From: Neocallimastix lanati (nom. inval.) | Lineage: Eukaryota > Neocallimastigomycota > Neocallimastigomycetes > Neocallimastigales > Neocallimastigaceae | Assembly: GCA_016946835.1 (NCBI GenBank) | Contig: JACVTC010000030.1 | Location: 25,001 to 80,000 of the forward strand | Length of the DNA: 55,000 nucleotides | Reading direction: 5' to 3' | Part shown: piece after piece, positions 32,801 through 44,402 of the stretch | Layout: every line of letters starts with the position of its first letter | Position numbering within the stretch: the stretch's first letter is position 1 | Position numbers and translations under genes: made by a program | The notes under the pieces: model-generated | Told to the model about the DNA's origin: nothing | The model's database searches: none | Seen by the model: the letters and a program-made list of their open reading frames with translations, nothing else

Positions 32801-33812
32801 AGGACACGAAGGCTATTACAAGACATATCAACGTTTGAAAAAGAGCTACTATTGGAACAATATGGTTAATGACATTAAGCGAATTATAGGTAAATGTGAA
32901 AAATGTCAATTAAATAAATCTCAACCATACCCTGAACCAACAGAAGATAAACCAACTGAAGTGGAAGGACCATTTACACACTTAGGATTGGACATTATAG
33001 GACCTCTAAGTAAAACCAGAAATAATAATCAATATATAATCGTTGTGGTTGATTATTTTACTAAATGGGTTGAGGCAGAGCCCACTGAAAATGTTACTTC
33101 TCAGGATGTGATAAAATTTTTAATTAATGTATTTGCTCGACACGGTGTACCTCAAATTATCACTACTGATAAAGGAACACAATTTACATCAGATATGACA
33201 AAAATCTTCCTTGATTTATATGATGTATATGTTAAATTTATCACTCCATATCATCCTGAAAGCAATGGTTTAGTTGAGAATCGTAATAAAGAAATTGGAA
33301 AATTATTACGATTACTAGAACAACAACACAAAGAATGGGATGAAATTTTACCATCTGCACTTTGGGCTTTAAGAACTACTAAAAACTCAATCACCAACCA
33401 TTCAAGTTTTGAATTAGTTTATGGAAGGGAGGACCAACAACCTTTTGACATTGCTGCCAGACCAACTAAGGGTATAAATAAGTCTTCTGACGAAATTCTA
33501 CTGGAAAAATTTGTATCACACTACCAATGGGTAATGGAGGCCGCATCTAATATCAAAAATGCTTCGAAATATTGGGCTACTAGGAGAGAAGAAAAGACCA
33601 GTATGAATCAAGCTAAAAGAATAAAACCAGGTGATTTAGTACTAGTAAGAAACTTTAATCGAACTAAATTAGAACCTTACTTTGTTGGACCTATGAAAGT
33701 GGTAAAGAAACAATTCAATACAGTCACTTTAGCTGATCCTGCTACTAATATACAAATGAATCGTAATGTTCATTTGAAAAATATTGTCAAGTTTAACTCA
33801 GCTTCTACCTAG
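29814..33812 (+). CDS. pol: Pol polyprotein (protease-RT-RNase H-integrase), family A copy 2
   Basis: Made by -1 frameshift from gag, with the same domains as copy 1. It has the protease LIDSCS site, RT FIDD, RNase H RTDAS and TDHRPL, the integrase zinc finger and D,D35E, and a C-terminal GPY/F-like module. The zinc-finger His lost in copy 1 is present here (GHEG, codon 32805-32807). Instead the residue after the second catalytic Asp is changed: TTDKG (Lys codon 33171-33173) in place of the usual TTDNG of copy 1. Other differences include EIGKLLRLLEQ versus EIGRLLRLLGQ. The RT region looks fully intact. Confidence 0.93.
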   Translation, partial: PLKGSRSTPIVKKIASVCHRSKTVDLKEDDDYEEIADFQEGTTTDYYEDFDDESDGSKELDYLVNVIKRKANPKDEETSDQRGKRVHRSLRDDPKPIVTPGLRKQKENQLRGTSRPVKKPTTQLHPSIMVQPRIEKEKRIEKELRDKERASTSTSVENNNNNSNVNVINEETSQEENNSKQTLNKLIQEKSSEKSTEIMPTRIPRRIQMQTDCDSYDVIKDLNSSNCNITFGQLLDVAPKIRSQVSQGLKLEKNNTKISGAVDNMCATTIITNNIDHTYKSKHHEPQEDDIAMVDVIVDGVRGKALIDSCSNLSIITKQFLDKLPYQYEPIGVSAGRIRLATMNDDYSEDVLIKVPVNINELELLVTCRIIDKEDPFYDILINLKTQIDNQLFIHPIRYSLCRFNDQGLIEEIAPINNEYDDEEKLLCVIKALNHQEAKQQLKTIEGLPPIKYIYDTVFQSTINSNYREAITKLLEEYIDIIATSSEELTPSDLSPHKIILKEGVKPIKQKFYRLSKLKTDILKEELTKLIYKRLIEPSCSEWSSPVVLVPKKNGKWRLCIDYRKVNEATKKDSYSLPNIEEIFDSLDGAKIFSTLDLYSGYHQILMDDDSVEITTFTTKFGNYQFKVMPFGLTGAPATFQREMNRILFPLIGKCVYNFIDDILIYSRTEEEHLEHLKQVLEIFKEHKLKINIEKCSFMQTEVEVLGHKVSSEGLSPLENKVEAIKEWKAPSNIHELRSFLGAIGYYRNFIKDFAKVTAPLCTLLRKGIKFEWKKEQEESFKILKERLINAPILRFPRFDREFIIRTDASYDGIGGVLLQKDDETGKEHPVHYISRSLSKSEKNYGITDLEGAALIYCINKLKSYIMGNPKQTIVYTDHRPLIGLLKNKEPQNSRHTRWCLTVSMLGIDLRYEAGKNNVVADALSRMKNEKEKVILTTQIIKEQNENLLSRTIKEFIEEKFTTIDGVDYFVDGNNYRKLVTDTKEKLQLIFQAHSIGHEGYYKTYQRLKKSYYWNNMVNDIKRIIGKCEKCQLNKSQPYPEPTEDKPTEVEGPFTHLGLDIIGPLSKTRNNNQYIIVVVDYFTKWVEAEPTENVTSQDVIKFLINVFARHGVPQIITTDKGTQFTSDMTKIFLDLYDVYVKFITPYHPESNGLVENRNKEIGKLLRLLEQQHKEWDEILPSALWALRTTKNSITNHSSFELVYGREDQQPFDIAARPTKGINKSSDEILLEKFVSHYQWVMEAASNIKNASKYWATRREEKTSMNQAKRIKPGDLVLVRNFNRTKLEPYFVGPMKVVKKQFNTVTLADPATNIQMNRNVHLKNIVKFNSAST

Positions 33813-33820
33813 CTTGAGTC

Positions 33821-33835
33821 TTAGCGGGGGCATCT
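33821..33835 (+). other. Polypurine tract (family A copy 2)
   Basis: ttagcgggggcatct immediately before the 3' LTR. Confidence 0.75.
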
Positions 33836-34622
33836 TAATACAGAATGAACAAATAATACTAATTGTGCTAGAATAATATAAATTATTCTAACCTTATAGA
33901 TTATTCTATTCTATATAATTGGAACTTTCCAATATTCTTCAAATATTACTAAATAGAAATCTTAAGTTAATAAATCACTAATTAACTTATAATTCCTTTT
34001 TGAATTATCGATCCGATTCCATTATAATGTATTAAAAATCTTTAGCCAAGAATATTGTCCTTGCCCACTTAATATATTAATATTATATTTCTTTTGTATT
34101 ATGTTATATTGAAAATAATCAAATCTATTTAATTAGTTATTAAAATTTTCGTTATCAATTTAAATTTATTTTTAATTACTAAATTTAACTAAACCACAAT
34201 AAAATATTCTGTATAATCTCTTTATTTTTATTTTATATATATTAGTATTAAACTATTATTAAATAATTAATAATTCAATAATATATAACTACTATTTATA
34301 ACAATAATATTATTAACTAAAATAATAATTCAATTTCAATTTAAATGTTTTATTTATAAAAATAATTAGTAATTAGTTTATTAAAAAAATAGTTAGGCTT
34401 TACAAATTTTAATTTGATAAAAAAATATAAATACATGTAATTTTAGTGAAATAAAATATAATCAATAACTTTCTTTTTATTAAATAAATAATTATATTAT
34501 TATTTTTCTTTTATAAATTTAAATAAATAAATATTGATTTTAAAACAAATTATTTTTTTTATTGTAATTTTATTATTTGTGTTAATTATTATTATATTCC
34601 TAAAATTATATGAACCATACCA
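33836..34622 (+). repeat. 3' LTR of family A copy 2
   Basis: 787 bp. Closer to the copy 1 LTR consensus than its own 5' partner. Confidence 0.93.
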
Positions 34623-34625
34623 ACT

Positions 34626-35610
34626 AAAAATTATAATCAAATAATAAATCAATACTTAAGTAAATTTTATCAATCTAACCTAATCCAAAACTAGCCCGAA
34701 GCCTAATTTCTGCTAAAGAATGGCATTTTTTAGAATCATCACCAGAAATGTTTTGGTTTTTTAAACAAGAGCCATCCCATTCCTTATTTTATAATTTTTT
34801 TTAAGGCTTAGAAAATAACTTTATTTAATTTATAGTAATAATAAAAATTTTATGATTTAAATAAAAAAAAAAAAATAAAATAAAAAAAATAAAAATAAAA
34901 ATAAAAAAATTAAAAAAAAAAAAAATAAATAAAAAAAATAAAAATATAAAAAAAAAAATAAATAAAAAAAATAAAAATATAAAAAAAAAATAAATAAAAA
35001 AAATAAAAATATAAAAAAAAAATAAATAAAAAAAATAAAAATATAAAAAAAAAATGAAGAAATAAAAATAAAAAAAAAAATAAAAAAAAAAAAAAAAATA
35101 TATGAAATAAAATTATTATATAATATGTACCTCTTCCACCAAGAAGAAAGTTTTATAGTCGGTACCGCATCTCATAGATATTTTTACACACTTATACTTC
35201 AGAAAATTACTTAAAATTTAGATTCAATGGAATACCATTTCATCATCAATCTAAAAGATCGACAAATTAATGGTATTACATTTGTTAAATATGGTAATTT
35301 GGAATACCTATCAAATAATAGCTCAAACGAAACTACTTATGATAGGTATTGGCCCTTGTTAAGAATTACCACTAAGCTCCACAATTTTTTGGAACAGGTG
35401 ACTCCGATGAAACTTTGAAAAGTAGTTTCATTTAATTGTCTCTGTTCCCCACTATCGAAATGTAGCTCATTTAAAACTAAAGTCCCACCAAGAAGGTACA
35501 AGTATATATAATGATTGATATAATCTTCAAAATTAGAAATAGAGTCATAGGAAGAAAGAGGATTTAACACTCTAATCTTCCTAGAGAACATAACATAGTT
35601 TTTATTAATC
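34626..35610 (-). repeat. Composite repeat unit R, copy 5, truncated and without tRNA
   Basis: Starts with the common R left end. Block S1 is shortened by a deletion of about 25 bp that removes the agagccgccgatcacac part. An A-rich stretch with about five copies of a roughly 30-bp A/T unit follows (34905-35060), then a LINE C-terminal fragment. Similarity to R stops near 35600. Blocks S3, S4 and the tRNA are missing, so this marks the right edge of the array. Confidence 0.78.
35211..35606 (-). pseudogene. LINE C-terminal fragment in R copy 5
   Basis: Minus-strand frame with SRKIRVLNPLSSYDSISN through NKGQYLS, the same in-frame stop as in R copy 1, and then continuation to KWYSIESKF. It is the longest uninterrupted version after R copy 1. 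Confidence 0.5.
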
Positions 35611-36463
35611 ATCAATGACAGAAAACAATATTTAATACGCCATGATCTAAGGGCTTTTCCTTCAACTCACAAGTAAATTTATTAATACAAAAAAAACTAA
35701 TACATATAAAAGGAATAATAATAATTTATAATATATATGAAAATTTTGAAAGACACAATTTCATTAGCAATACTTTATTACTATTACTTAATATTAATAA
35801 TTATTATTTAAAATATCTTACAAAGTAATACTATTTTTTTCTAAACAAATTATTCAAATAAAAAATAAATCAAGAAACTTTCATAAAAATTTGAACACTT
35901 TAATTTAACATTTCCTTTTTTTTTTTTTTGTAAATCTCTTTTAATTTTTATTTACTTTTTAATTATTTATACAAGTTTATATTTTTTACTTGATATAAAT
36001 ACTTTTATTTTTTTATAATAATAGCATTATTCTTTTTTTATTTTATTTTTTATAATAATAGCATTCTTTTTATTTTCTTTATCCTTTTTAATTTTTTTTG
36101 AAATATTATTTTTTAAAATTTAAGTGATGAATAAATAATTCTATATTAATGATTTTTTTAAAGTTTAGTCTTCGCTTTTAAAAAAATTAAAAACTACTAG
36201 ATAATCTTTAAAAATTAAATCTATAATATTATTTTTTAAGGCATTATTTTTTAACAAAATATAAAATTTAACATTGTTTAAACCCTACTACAATAAAATT
36301 TTTTTATTGATTTGGTTAATATATTTTGTTTCATTTTGTTTTGTTTTGTTTTTTAATTTTTTATATCCTTAAAAAAAGTCTACTTTATAATTATTTTTAT
36401 TTTTGATATTTACGTATTAAAAAAATTTAAAAAAAATATATATATATAATTAAATTAAACTGC
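35611..36463. other. A+T-rich intergenic region
   Basis: T-rich and A-rich simple sequence. It includes the 3' flank of the minus-strand gene that follows. I see no gene or stable fold. Confidence 0.6.
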
Positions 36464-37072
36464 TTAAGCCATGTTGAATTGGTTACGGACGTTGTCAACC
36501 TTTTCTAAACCGTCTTGCTTGGATCTCTTAACCCAGAGGAAGATACCAGCAGCAGCGGCAGCGGCAGCACCGGCACCAGCGGCAATGGTAGTGGTGTCAA
36601 CACCATCTTCATCATCTTCAGATTCTTCAGCAGCACCAGATGGGATATCGTTGCTGTCAACATTGTTAGAATCTTCGTAGTCATCAGAACCTTCAGCAGC
36701 GTCAGTAGCGTTTTCAGCTTCTTCGTAGTTGTCAGATTCTTCACCAGCTTCATCCTTGTTTTCTTCAACCTTGGATTCATCTGGCTTTTCTTCAGTCTTA
36801 GCTTCATCACCGTTGTCTTCGACAGTTACATCATCTGGGTTAGTAGCATCGATCTTAACTTCGGTTGGAGTGTTGTCATCAGCTGGAGTTTCGTCAGCTG
36901 GAGTTTCATCAGCTGGAGTGTTTTCAGCTGGAGTGTTGTCATCGTTAGCTGGTTCAACATCGGATTCTTGAGCATTAGTTAATTCAGCCTTAGTGTCTTC
37001 TTCAGCATCAGAAACTTGAGCAAAAGCAAAGGAAGCAGCAGCAGCAAAAATTAAAGCAGTTTGGAATTTCAT
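36464..37072 (-). CDS. Small acidic secretory-pathway membrane protein (202 aa), unknown family
   Basis: Residues 1-19 (MKFQTALIFAAAASFAFAQ) form a signal peptide. Residues about 20-158 are strongly acidic and of low complexity, with several PADETPADE-type repeats around 50-75 and clusters of E/D. Residues about 160-181 are a Thr/Ala/Gly-rich transmembrane segment ending GIFLWV, followed by KRSK and a 17-residue tail. The predicted topology is type I single-pass, with the acidic part outside or in the lumen. Codon use and G+C content are far above the flanks, as expected for a highly expressed gene. The C-terminal GIFLWxKRSK is shared with the protein at 50538-51197. The start has an A-rich context (tcaaaaATG). 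Function unknown; a cell-surface role is inferred. Confidence 0.88.
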   Translation of the reverse strand: MKFQTALIFAAAASFAFAQVSDAEEDTKAELTNAQESDVEPANDDNTPAENTPADETPADETPADDNTPTEVKIDATNPDDVTVEDNGDEAKTEEKPDESKVEENKDEAGEESDNYEEAENATDAAEGSDDYEDSNNVDSNDIPSGAAEESEDDEDGVDTTTIAAGAGAAAAAAAGIFLWVKRSKQDGLEKVDNVRNQFNMA

Positions 37073-39080
37073 TTTTGATTTAGTTTTTTGTAATTAAAAA
37101 TTTATTATTTTTTATTTTTTGTTTGTTTGTTTTTATTTTTTTTTTTTGTTTATTAGTCTCTATTTTTTTGGACTTGAACTTATGAATTAAAAAAAATGTA
37201 AAAAAAGAAATTCTTAATGTTTATATACTTTTTTTTTTCTTAATTTTTTATTATTTTTTTTCTTTAAAAATGATAAATTAAAATAATCCCAAATAATTTT
37301 TTTATTATTATTATTTTTTTTTTGAATAATAAATTTATTATCATAAAAAATTTAATATATTTATAATATATGATATGAATAGCCTATTTATTTTATTAAA
37401 TAATATATTAAAATATATTATAAAATATAATAAATTTAAATATTAATTAAAAAAGAAGAAAAAAAACATGAATAAATGTTTCTTGAATATAAAAAAAATA
37501 ATAATAATAATTAATATAAATTAAAATTAATAATTGAATAATAAAAAAAAGGGAATAAAAATGTTTTACAATATATTAATTTATGTATATATGTATATAT
37601 ATTAATAATTCATTTTGTAACTTAAATAAAATAGGTATAAATTAAATTAAATTTTATTGGTAATGAACACCTAACAATATATTAATATATTCTAGAGCTA
37701 AAAAATACAATATACATAATATATGTAATAAAGTATTTATATATATTATATATTATATATTATATTTTGTAATAATTTGTAACAATAAATTAATTTATAT
37801 TAATCAATATGATATTACATCTATATAAATTTGTACTTCTTTTGTTTTAAGGAAATAAATAAATTAACAAATATAATAATAAATAAATAAATAATAATAA
37901 ATAAATAAATTAACAAAATAAAAAAAAACACATTTCTTATCTATTAGTCTATCGATTTAGCTTAATATTAATCATAGTAATTAAGGTTTAAGTGTATGAA
38001 TAAAGATTAAAATTATATTTATCAAGGTTTAATAATTTTTTTTTTTTAATTTTAATTTTAATATTAATTTTAAAAACTTTTTTTTTTAAAAAAAAAAAAA
38101 TAAATTTTTGTAGTTATATTATCAATATATTATTAAATAATAATGTTTATTTATATTTCTATTTCATATTATTGTTGATAATCATAATTTGATATATAAA
38201 TATATAATCATATCTATTCAGTTTATATTTATATTTATTAAAAAAAATTTTAAATTTTTAAATTCTTGTTTTTTGTTTTTGTTTTTGTTTTTAACTCTGC
38301 ACATCAAACAACTCTGGTAATGCTAATGCTATATTATCGTATTTAATTAATTTCCTTTCTTTTTTTTTTTTTTATTATAGTTATTACAAAAAAAATTAAT
38401 AATAATAATAATAATAGATAATAAAGAAAGAAAGAATGATGGGTAATACGTTTCATCAAGATGTCGTAAAAAATAATTTTATCCATTTTATTATAAATGG
38501 ATGAAAAATCAATTTATTACTATTTGCTAATCTGATATAAAATCGGTTTATTTAAATAATTATAACAATAATTAATACTATTATACTATTAATATAATTA
38601 ATATAAAATATATTAATTATTAATTATTAAACAATAATAAAAATAATTAAAAAAAAAATAGAAATAATAATAATATTATTATTATTATTTCTATTATTTA
38701 TTATTTCTATTATTTATTATTTCTATTATCTTTTTGTTTATTTTGTTTTGTCTTGTTTTCTTTTTTTTTTAATTTTAATCAAAGATATAAAAAATGCTAA
38801 CCGATTAACACCATCTCATTTTATTATATAATGAAATAAGCAATAAAAATTAATAAAAATAAAACCTTTTCATAATAAATAATTAAATAATTAAATAAAT
38901 AATTATAATAAATAATTAAATTAATAATAATGATAATTTAAATAGCAGTCATTTACGATCATCTATTTAATTAAAGAAAAAAATTTTTTTTTTTTTTGGT
39001 TGAACTTCTTAATGCCAATGAAAAAGAATGGCTTTGATTTTCATATTGCTACAAATTAATATAAACAAAATAATTATTGA
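37073..39080. other. A+T desert, no gene seen
   Basis: Includes the presumed promoter of the minus-strand gene (T-rich, 37073-37330). The rest is A/T simple sequence with poly(A)/poly(T) runs. A slightly richer patch at about 38295-38335 has no clear coding or RNA signature. Confidence 0.5.
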
Positions 39081-39430
39081 TATATTAAAAATAATAATAA
39101 ATAATAAATAATAAATAATAATATAAATAATAAATAATAAATAATAAATAATAATAAATAATAAATAATAAATAATAAATAATAAATAATAAATAATAAA
39201 TAATAAATAATAAATAATAAATAAATAATAATAAATAATAATAAAAGAGTATTTATTAATAAATAATAAATAATAAATAATAATAAATAATAAATAATAA
39301 ATAATAAATAATAAATAATAAATAATAAATAATAAATAATAAATAAATAATAATAAATAATAATAAAAGAGTATTTATTAATAAATAATAAATAATAAAC
39401 TATAAATAATAAATAATAAATATTAATTAT
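39081..39430. repeat. (TAAATAA)n-type repeat with a 122-bp internal duplication
   Basis: ATAATAAATAA repeats. The word aaaagagtatttattaata occurs at 39243 and again at 39365, within a duplicated block. The same word reappears about 7 kb away near 46379. Confidence 0.85.
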
Positions 39431-40480
39431 AATAAAAATAATATATTTAATTTAAATAATATAAAATAATTAACAAGCATAATTTAATAACATAACATTA
39501 TATCATAATTACATATATTATAATATAATTAGATATTAAATAAAAATAATAATATTTTTATTAATTAAAAAATAATTAAATAATAAATTAATATAAAATA
39601 ATATTGTTTCAATCATTAAAATAATGTGAAAATGGACTTATTTGTATTCCATTACATAATTATTATTTATATAATACTATTTAGTAATAAATAGTTGACT
39701 GATTAACTATTCAATTATTTATTCAACTATTCATTAATACATAAATACTCAATTATTCAATTTATTCAATTCTATATAATATTTTATTAATACATAATTA
39801 TTATTTAATTCTTCAATTTATTCAATTATTATTTATGAGTACCTAATTACTATTTAATTCTTCAGTTTATTTTTTTAAGCATTACTGAATTGCAGTCAAA
39901 TAATAAGCATAAGACTACCTAAATTTCAACTTGATGGTAATCAAAATAAAATAAAAATTTAATTATAAATAATTGTATTTTTAAGCATTTCAATAATAAA
40001 TTCTTTTCTCTTTACTTAATGTATTTAATTTCCAATTACGTATTTAATTTTCTTTTACGTATTTAATTTCAATTTACTTATTTAACTATATTTAATATAT
40101 ATTGCTAATAATTGACCAATAATATTTATAGTGATAATATATTTTTACTTACATTATAAAAGAAAAATATACACTGAAATATTATATATTACTAGTATAT
40201 TAGAATATATTTAATAACTATTAAAATGTTGAAAATAAAAAATAAAACTACAAAAATGATTCCTTTTATTTTTTAATATATATTATTATTTATTAATATA
40301 TTGTATATTATATAATATTTTATAATCTGATACAATAAAATAAATAAAAAGAAAAACATACGGTTACTCAAAATGATGTCAACCAATTAAAATAAAAGTA
40401 ATATAAAAATAATTTCAAATGGAGTACCAAATTTAGGAATTAAAAACGGTAAAAAAAAATAAATAAAAGAATCTCTATTT

Positions 40481-40552
<72 letters not shown>

Positions 40553-41514
40553 TTTTACACTATTTAAAAAATTATATATAATAATAAAAATTAAAAATCT
40601 TTATTTATTCTTTAAGTAGATTATAAAAAAAATAATTATGATAATAAATAAAAAAAAAATAAGCTCTTGTTAAAAAATATTATAATTACTCAGTAAATAA
40701 ATATAAAAATTCAAAATAGAATAAAAATATATTATTTAAACCATATTTTATTTCATTTTATTTTCAATAAATAGAATTTAAATTAATTATATAAATCTTT
40801 TTTTTTTATCTGTCTTTTATTTTTTCAAATCATCTGTATCTTTAAAAAAAAATGAGTAATTAAATAAATAAATAAATGTATAAATAAATTTATTTATTTC
40901 AATTTCTAATTAAATGAATAAATAGTAATTAAATAAATAAATTTGCTGTCAAATTTTAATTAATAAAATTATATCCTTATTTAAATAAAAAAAAAAAGCC
41001 AAGATTTTTTTTTCATTAATAAAATTAACCCTTTTTTTTTGTCTTATCCACTTAATACATTTGTATTACATTTATGTATTAAAATGTATTAAAACATATT
41101 ACAATGTATTAAATAATAATTTTTTTTTGGATTTTTACTTTTCTTTTTTAAAAAAATAAAAAAAAAAAAAAAAAAAGGAGGGAGATATTAATCTTAACTA
41201 ATAAAAGGAAACTTTTGTGTTTTTTTTTTTTTTGTTTTGTTTTTGTTTTATTGCCGTAATGATTACAAAATTTAAACTTTTTTTTTGCTTATTCATTTAT
41301 TAATTAATTAATTACATGACATAAATAATGTTTAAGTTAATAAAAAGGAAAAAAATAAAAAAATAAAAAATAAAAAAATAAAAAATAAAAAATAAAAAAA
41401 TAAAAAATAAAAAATAAAAAATAAAATAAAATTAAATATTATCTTGTCCCAATCAACTTGAATATAATAATATTTAAAATAGTAAACAATGTGAAATAAA
41501 AAAAAAAAAAAAAA
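39431..41514. other. A+T desert with a (TTTA)n microsatellite
   Basis: A clean (TTTA)n run lies at about 40476-40555. Other parts are A/T-rich, with tandem AAAAATA-type runs at 41345-41425. No coding region is seen. Confidence 0.6.
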
Positions 41515-41700
41515 AGGTCATAGGCAACGAACCTCACCTCCAAGATTATTATGATTATATAAGATTTTGGGTTTAAAAAAGGAAATTCTTATTCTGGATT
41601 AGGGTTGGATTTGATAAATTCTGAAAGAAATTATGATCTTCTCCTTCAGAGGCATTGGCCCTGATAGCTTGTCTTATTGCATTATCAGAAAACTTTTTTT
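41515..41700 (-). other. Higher-complexity island, possible exon or gene relic
   Basis: About 180 bp that is much less A+T-biased than its surroundings. On the minus strand a frame reads SDNAIRQAIRANASEGEDHN and continues FFQNLSNPTLIQNKNFLF to a stop. The upstream side is AAAAAAAAAAAG, which could be a 3' splice site. There is no start codon or second exon that I can identify. It could be a terminal exon, an old transposon fragment or a non-coding element. Confidence 0.3.
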
Positions 41701-42200
41701 TTTTAATATCAAATATTGTAATATTAAATAATAAATATTAAAAGGTCACTACTTTATATTTTTTTTTTTTTTAATTTTTATTTATCTTTTTTTTTAGTTA
41801 ATAATAATAAAATAAAAATAAAAATAAAAAACAAAAAAAATGTTAATCAAAGATGATTAATTATTCACCAATATAATAATTCTTCATTTTTATCATGCAA
41901 TAACAAGTAGAGAAATAAAATAAATAAAGAAATTAAATAAATAGAAAAATAAAGAAATAAAGAAATTATTATTATTATTATTTATTATTTATTATTTATT
42001 ATTTATTATTTATCATTCAATTATTTATTATTCAATTATTCAATTATTTATCTTTATTATTCAATTATTTATCTTTATTATTCAATTATTTATTTTTATT
42101 AAATATTATATAATTTATTATTATTTATTATTTATTATTTATTATCATTTATAATAGAACAAAATATTTTTATTCTAATAGATCTTATTAAAACAAAAAC

Positions 42201-42238
<38 letters not shown>

Positions 42239-43015
42239 TATTTAAACTTTTAAGTGTTTAATGAAAAACTTTTTTATAGTAATGAATTTTTAATTTGTTA
42301 ATAGTTTGTTTTAGCATTTTAAAAATATATAATATTTAATTAATGTTTATTTCGAATGCTAAAACAAGCTATTAAAAAAAAAAAAAAAAAAATATTAAAA
42401 AATTCATCATCATTGAATCTTTCATCTTTACAAAGATTTTATTTTTTTTATTTTTCTATTTTTTTTATAAATTTTGAAAAATTAAATTGAACCTTATTAA
42501 ATATTAATTATATAAAAAAATAAAAAAAATAAATTAAACTTAACCCTTTATTTATTATTTGATTTAATTCAATATAACTATCTTTACTAATAGTTTAAAT
42601 AGCATTAAATTTTAGATTAGAATTTAAAAAAAAAAAAAAAAAGTTATTAATAAAAATAAAAATAATCTTATATTCTTTATTATATAGAATTTCTCAAAGA
42701 ATTAAAATAAGTTGATTCTCAATATTTAATGGTTTGCAAATTGCTTTATTAAATATTTGATTATTTCATTCTTTTTTTATTAATTTTGTTTAAAAAATAA
42801 TACGTTAAGGTAACTACATATACTTTTATTTTATTTGTATCATCTTTTTTTTTTGTATAAAAAAACAATTATAAAATGAAAAGTAATAAATAAAAAATCT
42901 CTTTTCTGACATAACTTAAATACTTTTTTTTTATTCTAAAGATTATCTTTAGTAATAATATTTAATTGTATCTTTTATTATAATTAAATAAATACAAAAA
43001 AAAAAGTAATTAAAA
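41701..43015. other. A+T desert, no gene seen
   Basis: Simple sequence with ATTATTT repeats (about 41966-42150) and many homopolymers. An imperfect inverted pair, gtttgttttagcatt (about 42304-42318) and aatgctaaaacaagc (about 42355-42369), could fold. Otherwise nothing is supported. Confidence 0.5.
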
Positions 43016-43275
43016 TTTAGAATAAGCTAGGATTTAATAGAAGAACTGCCTTAACTTCTTTCTTTAGGATTTGGTTTAGGGTTGATGAAAGTAAAAATTT
43101 GGAATTTTTTTTCTTATTATTACTTTTTATTAAATTATTTTAAATTTTTAATTTTTAATTTTTTAATTTTTTTATTTTTAATTTTTAATTTTTTTATTTT
43201 TTTAAAAAAAAAAAAAATATTAAAGAATTCTATAAAAGGAAAGCGACCACCGAAGGCAAACTATTTTTAACCATA
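43016..43275 (+). other. Higher-complexity island with two short non-A/T segments
   Basis: About 43020-43105 (agctagg... gaactgccttaacttcttt... ggtttagggttgatgaaag) and 43235-43265 (aaaggaaagcgaccaccgaaggcaaac) are separated by a T-rich stretch. A TGATGA word is present, but without a matching CTGA box I do not call a snoRNA. Possible small RNA gene or relic. Confidence 0.25.
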
Positions 43276-43985
43276 AAATTTTATTTATTTTTATTATTTT
43301 TTATTTTTTTGTGTTTCTTCTTTTTAAGAAAAAATTTATTTATGAATTAATGATATTTATTTATAAAAAAAAAAAAAAAATTATTTAATTTTAATTTAAT
43401 TATTTAATTATTTAATTCTAATTTCATTAAATTTAATTAAAGTATTATAATTTTTAAAAAATAACTTTATTGAATAATAAATTTTAATATATATAATTTA
43501 TTTAAAAAAAAAAAAATGGAATAAATAAATAAATAACTTAATATTTCATAATTGTATTATATTTTAATGCTATCTTCCTTTAACTTATAAAATAAAGTTT
43601 AAAAATATAACTGTACTACATTTTAAAGAAATTAATGACTATGAAATATATATAAAAGATTAAGTACATATATAAATATAAATAATTATTAGTAAATGTA
43701 AAATCAAAATATATGAATATTAGAAAATATTAGAAGTTGTATATAAACATAGGCAAATGTAAATATATGCATATAAATATTAATAAGAGTTAATAGTAGT
43801 AAATATTAGTAAAAATGTACATAGATATTAGTAAATGTAAAATCAGAAGTAAATGTACATAAATTTTAATAAGTGATAATAGTAAATATTAGTAAATGTA
43901 TGTAAATATTATTAAATGTAATGTAATGTATGCCAGTGTCAATATTGAGTGTTGAAAAAGTTTAAAACAAAGATTTTATTGGCAT

Positions 43986-44018
<33 letters not shown>

Positions 44019-44061
44019 AAATTTATTAATTAAAGTTTAAAATTTAATTAAATAGATTTTA

Positions 44062-44102
<41 letters not shown>

Positions 44103-44186
44103 CAAATTAGTTCGTTTCAGATTTTAGATGAACTTAAATAGAACTTATTGAACTTTAATTAATATTTAAGAAAAAAATTATAATAA

Positions 44187-44220
<34 letters not shown>

Positions 44221-44231
44221 GTAATAATAAT

Positions 44232-44284
<53 letters not shown>

Positions 44285-44297
44285 CTAATACTAATAC

Positions 44298-44349
<52 letters not shown>

Positions 44350-44350
44350 G

Positions 44351-44402
<52 letters not shown>

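Larger units (their letters stand above)
27605..34622 (+). mobile_element. Full-length Ty3/gypsy LTR retrotransposon, family A copy 2
   Basis: A 7.0-kb element with the same structure as 999-8013 and about 98-99% similar. LTRs are 27605-28391 and 33836-34622 (787 bp each), with roughly 8 differences between them, so it is slightly older than copy 1. The flanks are gact on the left and acta on the right; a precise 4-bp duplication is not preserved. It inserted in the short gap between tRNA copy 4 and R copy 5. Gag, the frameshift signal and Pol are all intact as reading frames. Confidence 0.95.

Noticed and set aside
36471-36982. Open frames antisense to the 36464-37072 gene
   Set aside because: They mirror the biased codons of the acidic low-complexity protein. 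The minus-strand frame alone has a signal peptide, a transmembrane segment and a paralogue. The same holds for frames overlapping 50538-51197.
43083-43090. C/D-box snoRNA from the TGATGA word
   Set aside because: No CTGA D box or terminal stem at a plausible distance.
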